A DNA stretch of 64,000 nt from Diploscapter coronatus (taxonomy: Eukaryota; Nematoda; Chromadorea; Rhabditida; Rhabditidae): NCBI GenBank assembly GCA_964036155.1, contig OZ038422.1:14345201-14409200 (forward strand), read 5' to 3'. Below, one piece after another: positions 12,033-25,800 of the stretch. The notes beneath the pieces are model-generated. The model ran no database searches, had not been told where the DNA came from, and was given only the letters and a program-made list of their open reading frames with translations. Both the position numbers and the translations under genes were made by a program. Positions within the stretch are counted from its first letter, which is position 1; each line of letters begins with the position of its first letter.

Positions 12033-14647
12033 ATGACCCAGTTTTGGAAGTTTCATATTGGTGACGAATTATTTTTGCTTCTAATCATCAGTTTATTTGG
12101 TGAGTTGAGTTTTGACTATGTTTCACAAAATATCGATATTCATCTCTTTTTCAATTTTTCAAAGTGGTTTTTTGTTGACGTAAATATGAATAAAACGAAA
12201 ACTAACAGCTAAAGATATGGGGAAATTGAAACATGCTTTTTTGTATAATTACTTAGCTCATTATAAACGAGAGCACTATTCATTACCAGTTAGCAATAAT
12301 GAGTTCATCGTTTCTGAGGCATATTTATTTCAGATTTCACATCTTCTAACAAAAACCACTGTATTTTGACGTGCTCCCAATCACTTCGGTCCTCGATCGC
12401 TGCAATTCTGCTGCAGCCATCGTCAGGTGAACTGAAACCCTAAAAACTCGGCAAAATGCCCTTCAACAACTATTCAAAACTTTAGCCTCATTTTCATCTC
12501 CATTCCACGCCATCATCGAAGAATCGGAGAATATGCAACAAACTTATCACAAAGCGAGGAAGGCTTGCCAGTGAGCTATCCATAATTATGATAAAATATG
12601 CAGTTATGTAATAAAAATTTGCATAAATAGATGCCACAAAATCTTATAAAGCTAGTGATTATTTTGGATTTTCGAAAAATGTTTCTCGCTGAGCAATGGG
12701 AATGTTTTTGTTTGGGGGAAATTTCCCTATAATTTGATTTGAAACATAACATATCCGAACAAATTTCAGCGGCGTCACAGCCTTCGACAACTGCCTCAAA
12801 CGGTGTCCTGAGTCGTTCGAAAAATCAGCCACTTTGCTATCTTTCGGGCACTGGACCACGTTTTGTTGTATTTTGAGGGAACCTCCTAGTGGTTAGCTCG
12901 ATTTTTAATATTTTTTTTTAAAACGAAACCCTCGGTTTCAGCAGTGATGGAATACTTCACTTGTGAACGAGGCTACATTCGGGAAGCGAGGAAAACCTGT
13001 GGGGATATGCAAGTCCCTTCTAGGCCTTCTTTAGCTGCATTTTGCAAGTAAGCATTTTTTATCAGACCTAGGCAGGCTGAAAAATGTAAGAGGGTACTGT
13101 GCCCGGCTAAACTGACTGACGAAGTCCTGCCTAGATCGGAATTCGTATTAGTTTAAGAAAGAAGATTTCTTTGATGACATACTATTTTCGCATGTATATT
13201 TTTATGAATAATGATAAACCTTGAATATTTATGCCATTATCCACGGATCTGATTTTTCTGATATGTTCCAAGTTGTAACATCATACTTAGATGAAATTGA
13301 AATTTTCAGAGCATTCGACAAATACCGAAATTGCTTCGCTATGCAACCACACAATTGCACAGGAGAAGCTCTAATCGTAATATTTTCCGAATTTGTTTCA
13401 GATAAATTCCAAAGATTTCAGATCAAAGAAAAAGTCGACAATTCTGTACTTGAAACCTTGGAGAAACTATTGAAAATGAGTTCGAATCGAGTTAGGGTAC
13501 CACCGAAGTGAGTTTATTTTATCTTGAAAATCTGCATGTTTTATCATGAACTGGATACGTTGCTAATAAATTAGTGCCCAAATTAGTTTAGCATATTTCA
13601 ATGATTCCAGTGTTTTTGCTTTATTTTATAAAATTCAGATGCACCAATTTCCGACATCACCGATTGCGTCATCATGGTCGACCTGAAGCTCATCGTGAAT
13701 TCCACACTCAGCCTTCGACTTCAGTTCCAACTTCAAAGTTCAATATCCAATCGAATGAAATTAAAGGCAACCATATATCTTTAAATTTCATAAAATGTTT
13801 GCTCTGATAAGTTATCTAATAACCACCAATGATGAATAGATCGATAACTTTATTCTAATTTGGTCGCATTCTATAAAAAAAAGTTTAACTGATATTAAAA
13901 AAGAATGAAAATAGTCTTCAGAAGAAACCCCTTCAACGTTGGCGACGACATCAGAAACCACAAAACCAACCCCAACCTTGAGATCTGTCGAAGAATCAAT
14001 GCGGATTCCAAGACTGAAGCAAATCGATGATGAACAATCATACGACATTCCGATGGCTACGGAGCCTTACAGTAAGTTTTAAAGACAACTCAGAAATGCT
14101 ACAATGTTGCAACATGAATATTTTGCAACTTTTTTAATAAGAATTTAAAGCCTGCAGCAAATCAAACACTCATTAAAAGTTTCTATATATTCACGTTTTG
14201 GCATTGTAGTATTCCGATATCTCCGAATACCCGACACCTCGCCTATTCCAATATAATAACGCTAAAAATCAATATTTCAAAATTGCTTATGAGTAAATGC
14301 TCATTAAAAAATCGAAACTCACCACTATCTATCTTCGAAATACATAGGCTCCATTGTGATAGTTTTGCATTCCATTATGAGAATTAAGATCATTTTTCCT
14401 TCATTAACTTCAGTATTAAGGATCTAAAAACACGTCCATTATTCCGACATATTACCACTATCAAAGCAAACCTGTTGATTGGAAGAAGGAAACGAAACCT
14501 CGATCGCCGAATTTCCCCGAGCAATCACAGATAGAGACCACCCAAATCGACCAACAATATTTAGTAGGACCGAATGAATCTAAATTTAGTAATTACCGAT
14601 TTTCAGTGGTTAACTTATTGATCTTATGTTTTATAATACACATATAA
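12033..14647 (+). CDS. Secreted or GPI-anchored Cys-rich protein
   Basis: Eight exons: 12033-12099, 12334-12421, 12770-12891, 12942-13047, 13310-13507, 13639-13766, 13922-14071 and 14421-14647. The N-terminus is a signal-peptide-like stretch (LFLLLIISLFG). A Cys-rich ectodomain follows, with spaced cysteines (HCILTC, NCLKRC, FCC, FTC, KTC, FCK, RNC, HNC), then a His-rich patch (HHRLRHHGR), a Thr/Pro linker (TTSETTKPTPT), and a hydrophobic C-terminus (VVNLLILCFIIHI), as expected of a GPI-attachment signal. Three junctions are non-standard: exon 2 needs a weak donor (ATC/GTCAGG, not the nearby CAG/GTGAAC), exon 6 ends at a GC donor, and exon 8 uses an AAG acceptor. The family was not recognised; the nematode T20D4.11-like (DUF19) group was considered but the Cys spacing does not clearly fit. 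Confidence 0.6.
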
Positions 14648-14748
14648 CTGTTCAAATGTGTAGTTAATTTTGTTCATATAATTTTTCCAGTAGTCTCTTC
14701 TTTATATCTAACACGTTAAATGCGTGTCTTCTAAATTATATTTTCAAA

Positions 14749-14754
14749 AATAAA
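14749..14754 (+). terminator. Poly(A) signal
   Basis: AATAAA about 100 bases after the stop codon of the Cys-rich surface-protein gene at 12033-14647, which supports that 3' end. Confidence 0.55.
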
Positions 14755-15989
14755 CGGGTTCTTGCATCTTCATACTTTATTCTTGTAACAACTCATTGAG
14801 TTTATTATTTGTTCAATCTAAAACTGATAGAAAATAACAGATAAATTTTATACAGATATTTTACGCATGAGTAAGTTTTTGTGCAACGTTTTGTCTAGAA
14901 ACATTTGTGCTATTGCTTCAATCATTTGGAAGGATGTCTGATGGTTCTGTTCTGAAAGGTTTACGAATTATAAGCGAAATAAATATAACGTGAATTATAT
15001 AAATCTTATCGACTCCAATATTATTACCTTTATCGTCACTTTTATTTTGCCGATTCATTTTAGTATCGCACTATTGGTCAATCCACTGAGTGTTTCCCAA
15101 TCTTCAATTACAAGTTATTAGACCGGTAAATTCAGACTAAACTAACAAAATTGCGCGCTTTTTACAGATGCAACATAATTGCATTTTTCCTTTCAGGCGA
15201 TGATGTTGATCTTATATGATTTATTAAGTTAAATATTTTAGAAGAAAAATAAAATCGTAAAATCAATAGATAAGTTTGATGAGATTGCAACCAAAACGTG
15301 AATTGTATTCATTTAGAAAGAAGATATGATGAATAATGCCTGAATAGGAAAAGAATGCCATTGTTAATTGTTGAAAAATAAATAAATTTATCGATTTTTA
15401 TAACTGGTTTTTTTCTTTCTGAAAAGCCTAGTTACGTGGAGACTATGATTTTATTATCATATGACTTTCACTGATTAAGGCATAAACATAGAAAAACTGG
15501 CTATTTTTATCTGCCATATCTTCCATCGTTTGCAATAATAGAGATAAGCAGTCCAGGAATAAGAAAATATTTTCGATTTAAAAAAAAAAAAAAAAACTCA
15601 AGTGAATAATCATAGAGCCGATTTGAATTTCTTCCTACCCTACCTCATGCATTAAAAATGTTAAGAGATTCGAATATTCATACTCGTCAAATACCCCACT
15701 TAAACGAAGAGTCCTTTCTTACAAATATAATACAATTATTGAAAAAGTAATTCTATTTATTGGCATGGTCAAAGCAACAAATCTAGGGCTCTAAAAAATG
15801 TTTCATTTTCCTATGATCTTTGCAACCTTAGCCAGCATGATAAAATGTCGTCTTTATCGGAAAAAAATAAATGGGAGGCGGCATGTCACAACTTTGCGGA
15901 TTTGGCTGATAAGATATCACGATGATCAGCAAGGAAGCCGGTCGATTGTTAAAATCTCCCATATCACTTTTTTCTTTCTTCTTTCAAAC
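14755..15989. other. Intergenic spacer
   Basis: AT-rich sequence with a 17-base A run near 15580 and no coding signal. It separates two plus-strand secreted-protein genes and probably contains the promoter of the second. Confidence 0.55.
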
Positions 15990-16818
15990 ATGAAGCGCTT
16001 ATTGGCAATATTTTTATTCTTACAAATTTTTTGCCTCACAAATGCCTGCATAAAGGCTCCTGATATGGGTTAGTTTTTTTTCTGAAAATCTCTTTATCTT
16101 GTTAGACTATTTATCGGTCTATTTTGATTTTTTTTCGTTTCAGAAGATGATGAACCTACTGGTAAGTCAATTTCTCTTTTTGTGAGCAAAATCCTTTTGA
16201 TCGAAAACCCGGTTCAGCTTGCACCCCAGCTCCACCCAATCCACCATACATTTTTCCACTGAGTTCTCCTGACTGTGTCAGTTATCCTAATCGTAAGAAT
16301 AATCTCAGCTTTTTTTTTTATAAACAATTTAATTTCAGCTCTACCCGTTTTTACGTATGCGGATCCCATCGATTTCATCACGTATACGCCCATTGACAAC
16401 GACCCAGCTACGCCTGACGCAACCGTCGTGTGCCGTTCTGACTGTGGAGCACTGATTCGAGTCGTAAGAAAATTCGATCTTGTAATTAGGCTAAAATAAG
16501 TGGAGCAATTTGTATGTCGTTTCCTCAAATGTGATCTTTTTACTAAGGTTGGATCTTTTCTTGATGAAAGTTTTACAAAGATTCCAACTCGCCTAAGGAA
16601 ACTTGTGAACCGAAATCGTCAGGATTTGATGCGCATTTATATTTATCAAGATCTTTAAAAATATATATCTACGATTTTAGACCGGAGACGTCTGTATCTA
16701 CATCGATCCCTCGTCAGCTGATCTTCGAGTCGGTTTCCAACCCACTGACGCCTGTGGATCGTACTACTACCAAGACCAAGAAGTCACTGGTGTTTCCTGC
16801 ATCGGGCCAAGGCCATAA
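15990..16818 (+). CDS. Small secreted Cys-rich protein
   Basis: Five exons join in frame: 15990-16068, 16144-16161, 16218-16292, 16339-16463 and 16681-16818. The N-terminus is a clear signal peptide (MKRLLAIFLFLQIFCLTNA). The mature part of about 125 residues has eight cysteines, including CRSDC, and begins with a Pro-rich segment (CTPAPPNPPY). Exon 2 is an 18-base microexon encoding EDDEPT. The start is fixed by the signal peptide; an upstream in-frame ATG at 15798 would bury it behind a basic extension and was rejected. AATAAA follows closely downstream. The protein resembles the many short-exon secreted proteins specific to nematodes; the C6 (DUF281) domain was considered but not confirmed. 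The function is unknown, probably extracellular. Confidence 0.75.
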
Positions 16819-16873
16819 ACAACTGCAATTGTATTCAGCTACTTCTAATTTATTATTTATTGCTTCGTTTGAA

Positions 16874-16879
16874 AATAAA
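16874..16879 (+). terminator. Poly(A) signal
   Basis: AATAAA (overlapping a second copy) about 55 bases after the stop of the small Cys-rich secreted-protein gene. Confidence 0.65.
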
Positions 16880-19800
16880 TAAATTCTCTATTTTGAAGTT
16901 TTCATCCATTTTTCGATTTAAAATCAAATTTTAATTGCGCTGCTTGATGATAAACCAACTAAAATGAGTAATTTAAAGATGATAATGTTGAAAGTTCTTC
17001 GAAAAGATTACTCATAGAATTAATCAACACCAGGGGCACAATTTAAATTATAGTCATATGCTTTCTAATTACGAAGAAATGAACGCTGAAAGATTAACCT
17101 CATCTTCTAATTCCTTAATTTAATTAATTATAAAGTTGGGCATTTTTGAGAAAATTGAAATAGATTGAAAACAAGTGTTTCATTCGATGATTATGCAGTA
17201 ACATAAAATCTATGAGTAAAATGAGTTGTTGATAACATTCATTAGATCTTCTTCGTTGCATGAAATAATATTTTAAATAATCATCATATTCGTTGAAGCG
17301 TAACTTTTACAATTTTTTTTGTCTAAATGCAAAACTTGTAGGACTTGATTGATTTGAAAATTTTCTAAAAATATTTTTCAACAAAATGCGTGATAATTTT
17401 TCGAGGATAACGAGCAATCCGTCTGGGAAGTATTCTAGGAAAATAAGTTAAATTGCAAATTACTCAAACTTTGGATCTTTCACCTATCTAAATTCATTAT
17501 TCATCATTTTCATTTCATTTCCTGGAACACCCATAAACCCTCGAAATCCAATCTATCAAATTGAAATTAGCACCCAAAAATGTCACTCTAATTTGGTCTT
17601 TCGATGACTTACCCCGGTACTTGTCCTATTCTTCATCATATGAAATGCCAGACACGCAGAAAGCCTTCATTCGGACAAATTAGCAATGAAACATGTCAGA
17701 TAAACCGCGGAACTAAAGGGGGCGTGAGAGAAGCCCTAGATTGAAGCGTGCTGAATTTGGATATCCTGATAGTCCCTAATCATATGGATTAAGCCAAAAG
17801 TTCAACACCGTCTGGTATATCCCAAAACTTAAACTCATATAATAGGACAATATAAACATCCAGAAAAATCCCTAAGAGTATGATTAAATATAGAATCTTA
17901 AAACCACCAGAATGTTCTAATTTAAGTCATATTTGGAACGCAGGCGTAGCGACCAATTTGTGCTAGAAAATTCCTTCAACTTCAGTGACAACAATAATGT
18001 TTATATGTTTATTTTACTTACATCCCCAACATGTTTCGAGATGAATAGGATAAGTGAGAGAATATTAGAAAACTCCGCCTTCAGAAAACAGGTAAAAAAG
18101 CGTAATTATGAAAATGATAACCGCATATTCGATATTTCCAAATTGTTTCCTGAAATTTCCATATTTCCTAGAATTTTTGTCGATTTTCTGAGACCTTAGG
18201 AATTTTTAGTTTTTTTTAACAGAAATTTCGGTATTTTTCTAGAACTATTTCTCCTTCTTCAGGTATAAAAAATCAAATTTTCATAAGCGGCTATTTACGG
18301 AAGCAGCTTCCATCAAATATCAAATTTCGGTGCTCTTTTGATTTAGGTTCAATTAGTATTTTATCAAATATTCAGAATGGATATCCAAAATCGGAACGGT
18401 GATATTCAACTTTAATATTCTCATTCGTATCAAATTTTCGCCATTTTGAACAGAATGATCAATGTCCAAGAATTCGGTCAAATTCAGACCCAATCAGATC
18501 TTTAAACATAATTAAAATTTCAGGAGAGGGTAGTACGCATGAGATTCTGGCTTAAGCCCTGTCTAGGTCTCGTTAAATTATATCGCCTTTAATTTTTGCA
18601 TGTGCCCGCATTTTTAACCATATCTTGACTGATAGTTTCATTTTCATTTGCATACAATTCATCTCGTATTTTGGTAGCATTCGGCTGCACGTTTCATAAT
18701 TGAATTCATATGTTTGAGTTATTTGAATGAATTTCGGATGAATTCAGAAATATTGTATGTACTATAGTTTCAGAATATGCCAAATTAGTGCATTAACATT
18801 TCGACCTTTCTATATATTAATCCCATTGACGTTATAACTTTTTATATATGCGATATATCACATAAATTTTACATTATATTGACACAGCGATATTGCGAAA
18901 TTTGTTTTTTCTTAGTGGTTTCTAAAAGCTTCGCGCATAAATTTCCTCCGGTTAATTATCATATCTCTGCTGAATGTAATAACTCTAGACGTTTACCATA
19001 TATCGCTAGCTATCTGAATACTTATTATCTGATAGATTTATGAATGAGCATAGCCTATAGCATAGACACATACTTATTTTGATTGCATATTCTAATCTAT
19101 TGAGAAAGGATTTTTATTATGTCTACATAAATGTTCACATAACGCGCATATTTTCTTCAATTTATTGAATTGGCATACCTTAATTTAATATCACAAATTT
19201 TAGATATAATTAAATTTCAAATCTTAAATTTTGATCTTATTTTTCAAAATGTACAGAGTATAAGAATATCGTGACATAACATCATGATTCAAATTTATTT
19301 TTCAATACACTTCTTGGGTCATTTTAACGTCAAAATATCTCATTCGTATTCAAAAATATGTTAATTTTGATACAATTCGAACTCGAAATTTCGAAATCTT
19401 GACGACAGTTGAAGATTTGTCATTCATCTTCAATATAAAGCCTGCGGTAATTTGCGCGTTTATCCATCCAATTTTCAGATTTTGCCCTCAATTTGTATCT
19501 TTTTGAATTCCCTCCTACAAATTTAGTTCATAAAACACAATACTTGGGGCTATTCTCACAAAATCATGGGAATTTTAGACTTCGCCTTTCAAAAGAAGGA
19601 TAATTTAGCCTACTTCATATTTTCATTTTGCTTATTCACCTGGCCCGGAGTATTCTCGAATTTTCGAAGAAAATAACTTTTTTCTCCGGCTTTTTAAACC
19701 TAATCAAGGTATTTCAGGTAGACGTCTACACTATCAAGCTACAAAAGGTCGCAACTTTCGAATTTATCTAGTTCTAAACCGTTTGGTCATGAATTCAACT

Positions 19801-22800
19801 AATTTGACGAGCTTCGACCAGAAAGATCAAGATGTCATCGAGCTATTGGGAGGGTAGGCTCTAAAAGTTTATCATTTAATTTTTTCAGAGAATACAAATA
19901 AGGCATCTGACTCATTCGAATTTTTATGCATAAATTCTGAAGTTAATTGATATATTACATTTATACTTGTAACAATTTATAAAAATCTAAAACAAAAAAC
20001 AATTAATTGATTATATACTTCGTATATAATAAACTGAACTCTTGTATATTCAACGCAGTCCTGTAAAAACTATACTACAAAAAGTATATTTAAGTCAAGA
20101 TAAAATTTGATATGTAGTAAATATGATCCTGTTGTGAGATTCATATTAGTTACTTCCCGGATAACGTTTTCCGCCGTATCAGGCTTAATTTACACTCTCG
20201 TGTCCATATATGGGATTTAGACCTAGTTTAGAGATGCGCATATTTTCCCCATTATGGCTTCAGAGTCATTGTTTTTCACAATAAGAAATGGAGTTATTAT
20301 GGCATTGAAGTCTTTACTACTTGAAGCTACATTTTTCGATTTTATGAACTTCGTTTCATTTTATTCACAAGGTTGAACTCAGTGATCAAATATCTGCTTC
20401 AGTCGAAATTATGAGTTTTCTGGTATATTTTTAAAATTCGAATATGCAGTTTATGCGATTTCTTTGATTTGCCATTATATTATTTATAAGTTTGAATTTT
20501 ACCATTTAAACAAATTTTTAGAAAAATGTTTACTTGAGCTCTTTTCTGAAATCTCTAAAAAATACGTCTTCCAGAATTCGCGTGAAATTTGATAAACAGA
20601 AGTCCATTTCATCTTTTTCCCTAAAATTCAGTCATCACTTTGCTCATTTCCAAATTTTCTAATTCCACGAATAATTATCCTTTGAGCCCAGAGAACTTTC
20701 ATCTTTAAACCCCCAAAATTTTCGTTAATTTTCGATAAATTCTCATAGACTTCATTTTTGGCCTACAAAATATTTTCCCTGCGTTTAAATTTTTAATAAT
20801 TGCTATATTTTCGGTTTTTCGGTAGAAGCTATAATTTATTATTCTATTGTTTTGACTGGGCTTTTTACCTCTAGACTCACCAAAATCCCACTGTTTTTAT
20901 TTTGATTGAAAATTTGAGCTTTGCACTTGTGTTTTCAAAAATTTTCGTCTATTCTGATTTTGCAATTTTAAAATTGGATGTACAGTATTTCTTGCAAGAT
21001 TTTTTGAATAGTCGTTCATCTTACGGCTTTTTTTTTAAATAACTAAAATTGGAGGATCGTAATTTCTAAAGAAAGCCAAATTTAAAATAATCACTCTTTT
21101 TATGGAATTATGGAATTTTCCAAATATAAGTGTATAGTTAAAATATTGACAATTAGAATGAGTAAAAAGCGTGCCACACTTTTAAAAGAAATTGGACTTC
21201 TGCAAAACTGAGGCAAGGTTCATTTTGCATACTTAAAGTTGAGCTTCGTCATCATATCTTAGGGTCGTTATTTTTGTTTTGATATTCGAGAATCGAAAAT
21301 ATTCGGAACGCAAGACTTTTACTCTCATTTATTCGGCGGCTAGGCGCTCATTTTACGCGCATTTATTTCTGTGCTTTCTAGTAACTTCTCTATATTCCTC
21401 GAGAAATTAATTCATTCGTTGAGTCATATAAATATCTGCTGCATCAAATTGCACGAGCGATTTTAACGGATCAAAGTAAATATATTTCCGATGAGGTGGC
21501 ACTTTTGACACATACTAACAAGGGAACTATTTGATCTCGGGTCCGGCTTTTTGAACGAGAGTAAATGGAATCTGCCAAATCGACATAGCTGATTACGAGT
21601 ATGCGAACAAATTTTTGCAAATGAGTTACTTTATTTCTTAGAAGTTAGCATAAATTTTGCAAAGCCATAAAGAAATTTCAAATGAGCAAAAAAGAGGTAT
21701 TTTTAAATGCATTCTAAGTTTTTATTTTCAACTCTTCGAATATTATTTGGAAATCAAAGACAATTTATTCTTTATATTTTTTATTTCAATTTCAAAATGT
21801 TCTAAAGTTATGTTTTTCATAACTTTTCTAGGTGTTTTTGTCTCTAATATCTGAACGAGCATGCTGAATTTGACTTCGACCCTATTTTTCACCTCTTCGT
21901 CTTATTTTTCGTCGTTCGTTCGGTGAAATGATCGCCTTTTCTCGTCATATCACTTTATATTCGGTGCTATTTTCTCATTTTCAAGCTCTTTTCTCGTAAC
22001 TTCATTTCTGATCTCATTACCTGAAAACGCGCGAATCTTTTTCTCAAACATCTTTAACGTCAGAACGTCTCAATTTTAGTCGTTTTATGCAACTTTTTCT
22101 AAGCCTTAAAAAGTTTGCAAGATAAAAAATATATCTCAGACTGCAGTCCTCAAGCATTCTTATACATGCAAAAAGTTGTTTCTTTTTCCTCGAAAAATTC
22201 CCAAACTTGTACTTTCAAGTGTTTGTCTTTTTCCGTATTAATAGTTTTCGTTCCTACCAAACTCCGCCTGAAAATTTTCGGTATTCAAAAATTTTGTCGA
22301 TATTTAAATTCAGCTGCTGGGAAATTTTAACGACTTTTGGTAGTCTAATTTTTAAAATGTTATTTCTTGGGACCCATAAAAATGAAAAGCATAGCTCTGT
22401 AAAATTGTCTAGAAAATCATGAAACTAGATTAGTCTTGGCTAGGTAAACTAGGTATTCATAAATAAGTATATTTTCTTTGAAAATTTTATGCAGAACTCT
22501 CGCCACATTTCAGTTTTCAAAATAATGTTCAGCCATGAGTTTTTCTGAAACTCATTTGAATCATTAATCCATCCCCTTTCTTCTCACATTTTTATGTTTC
22601 ACTCACAGGATTTTTGTCTCTTCATGCTTCTCCAAATTTTTATGGTCCCCATTCATTTTACATGCTTTTCATTGCCGATCTATCTTCAGGGTTTCTGGTT
22701 GTCACAAATTCGAATTAACTCAGGCGATTTTCTCTTCCTATCCTTAACCATATGATGATAGATCATCAGCAAATGTCCATCATATATGTCACATATTATC

Positions 22801-25800
22801 CACGCTGATTATGCAGAACTCAATGTATAATTTTTTTACGATGAATACTAATATTTAACATGCTAAAATGCAAATCTATCCCGCAATGATGAAGCATATC
22901 TCGTTAAGATCGTCTGAACTATTAGAAAATCACAATTTTCTTTAATATTAAGACATAGACCATGAAAATCGGCTGGAATATAAACATATATATTTGAGTA
23001 TCATTGACATTTCTTGATATGCATAAACACTGGTTCATGGAATTGCAAGATCCTCACAAAATGCAGATAACTTCCAAGTAAAAGCGAATTAGCCAGTAGC
23101 GAAAATAGCCACCGCCCCATAGTATAGATCATTTTTTGGTATCGTAGTATGGTGGTATGATAGGCAGTTTTGCAATTTTTACTTTCGTATATTTCTGGAG
23201 AGGGTTTATAAGTTTTGAAAGTTCTCATTCTTCGCCAAAATTCACGTCCAGAAATTAAATTTATTTGTAAAATCTATTATAAGTATTTTTAATATTTTTC
23301 TTTATGCTTCCTAGCCTCTGCCTTCTAAAATTATTATAATGTCAAAAAATCCCGGAAATTTCGCTACACTTTAGTCTCTTCTCAACTACGAAGTCATGAA
23401 TTGGATTATCTTTCTCTTCTTCTCTTTCATTTTCTATTCTGTTTCTTTGCGTGATTTTCATAGGATCTCTGTATTTCGTAAGGCGTGGGAACTCGTTGAG
23501 AAAGTCGAGTGGTTCAAATAGAGAAAATGAACATTCCTAACTTCGCGCTGAGGGATATTTGAGTAATCATGGCAGGAATACTTCAAAAGCTCTAAGAATC
23601 GAGAGTGGATCTTCCCAAGCATTATCGCATCGTATATTCTTTAGTCTTTTGTCCACTTGTATGTTAAAATTTCATATGTCACGATCTATCAGATTTATGA
23701 TGTGCTTCTTTATTATATTTATATCGTCACGCTTTTGAAAGCTTGAATATTTTTGAATATCATAAAACGAAGCATCATAGAGATTTGAACAAAATAAATA
23801 TTATTCTACTTCTTAAAATACCGTTGTTTGTTCTTTCAAACTTCAAATAATGATTTATGAAATCTCTCCATATATTATTTAATTTTTTAAATATATTATT
23901 TCCTCTTCCCTTCTTTCAAAGTTCTCTGGGTTAAATTCATAAGGACCACCCAAAACGAGAGACGAATAAAACCTTCACACATAATAGATGATCATCCAGA
24001 CATTCTGGTCCAAAGGTTTTCTATGGAAAATTCAATATTAACTTTTTTCTTCGGAAATTTAAAGATACCATTTCGAATCCTTATACATTGATAATATTGC
24101 TGCAATCCAAATCTAAATTGAAGGATCCCTTTGCATTCGTCCTGATATTTCAAGTATATTTGCCATAAAATACATATATTTGGTCAAAAATGGTTTATTT
24201 TTGAAATTTCTAGGTTCAAATTCAAAATACCTCTTCAAAAAGCCCAAAAATGGGGATCACTTTATAAATAGTGAATGGACCTTTATAGTTGGAGTCTTTT
24301 TTTACCTAATTTCTCCTACTTCCTTTTGTATTTTCTGAGCTGTTATGATAACGAGATGCATTGTGAACGTAGGTTTCCCTTAGGAATACCCACTTCTACG
24401 TGTCTAACATATTTTTAAGAGAAATATAGAGGACCATTATAATATTTTAGAGAGAGGAAAAGAAGCTTGAGTATTTTTCCTTTTCACGTTTTCTCTGAAA
24501 GAATGTTTATTATTCGAGTTATCTTGTTTTACGAGAACTATTTTTTTACACTATTAAGAGAAATGCATCATTTAAATTATTCTATTTTGTGAACCTTTTC
24601 TCTGATTCATTTTAGAGTATTGCCCTTTGTTTATTTAGTCCTTAAAGGTTTTATCGTCTGCATTATAAATGAGTTCACTAAGACTAATTTAAGCATGCTC
24701 TAGATATTCTAACCTAACAGTTTGTTTATTAGGTTAGGTATACTAACATAGAACATTCTTAGATATATTCCGGATCTAAAATCTTGCAATTTCTTCGAAA
24801 TTCATTCCGAATATTCTAATGTTGACTCTTCCGACTTTTTCTAGTTAGTCTGTTGAACTCATTAATAAAAGGTCGCGAATTTTCTAGAGTTTTCCGTTAA
24901 GATTTGGTAGACTAATGAGAATAATTCTTTTTGCCACCAGGTGAATTTTGAAAGTTCGTTTTTACGTAACCGAAAGTAGAATTCGAAAATAACGCCTTTT
25001 GTAGGAAGTTAAAAGTTAAAAGTTAAAAATCAGTGTTGGAATTCATTCGTGATTATTTGAAAAAAAAATTTTCAGATCTTTATTTAGATTTTTAGTTTGA
25101 ATTTTTTTCAATCGAAAATTTTATCTACAAGTTCTGGAATTCTAGATTATTTTATTAAGCGTAACGTGTGTTTTAGACATATTCTGAGAATTATTAGTCA
25201 TTAAATCTGAGTTTTTCATTTTTTCGTTATTGTTAAATCCAAGAAATGCTTTAGTTTCACCATTTTCTCACATTATTCAACTCTCATGTTCATTTATTCT
25301 TTGTTCGGACTTCAGAGACTGAAAATTCGTGAGTTCTTGGGGAATCTTTCAAATGTTTCAAAATACGAGGCATAAAATTAAGGAACATGCTTCTGAGAAT
25401 CACATAGAACTTCGTTTCAGAAGATAATGAATTTTGCACACGTATTACAAATGCAAAATTGAAATACATGATTTTTCTCCCAATAATGCATATAGAATAA
25501 ATTTCTTTAGGCCTAATAAACTCTTATACCAATTATTTTCTTTTCTTTAATTTGATTATTATTTCCTGAATATTGCAACAAAACAATTCTATCAACACAA
25601 TTTAGCATCCTGATTTTTGATGGAACACTTTTCCCTCCAAAATCCCTTCCAAAAATTCCAAATCATCCCACATCTCCCACAAAGCTAATCATCAAGATTT
25701 CCTAGGAAAAACCTAAAGACTACACCAGAAGCTTCCTGTTTTAGATGATTTTTATTGCCGCGTTTTCGCGTGCAGGAACTCCCGGAATCTGGCAAATTTT

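Noticed and set aside
13380..13404. Intron-like GTAATA...TTTCAG inside exon 5 of the gene at 12033-14647
   Set aside because: It is only 25 bases, too short to be spliced, and the frame is open through it.
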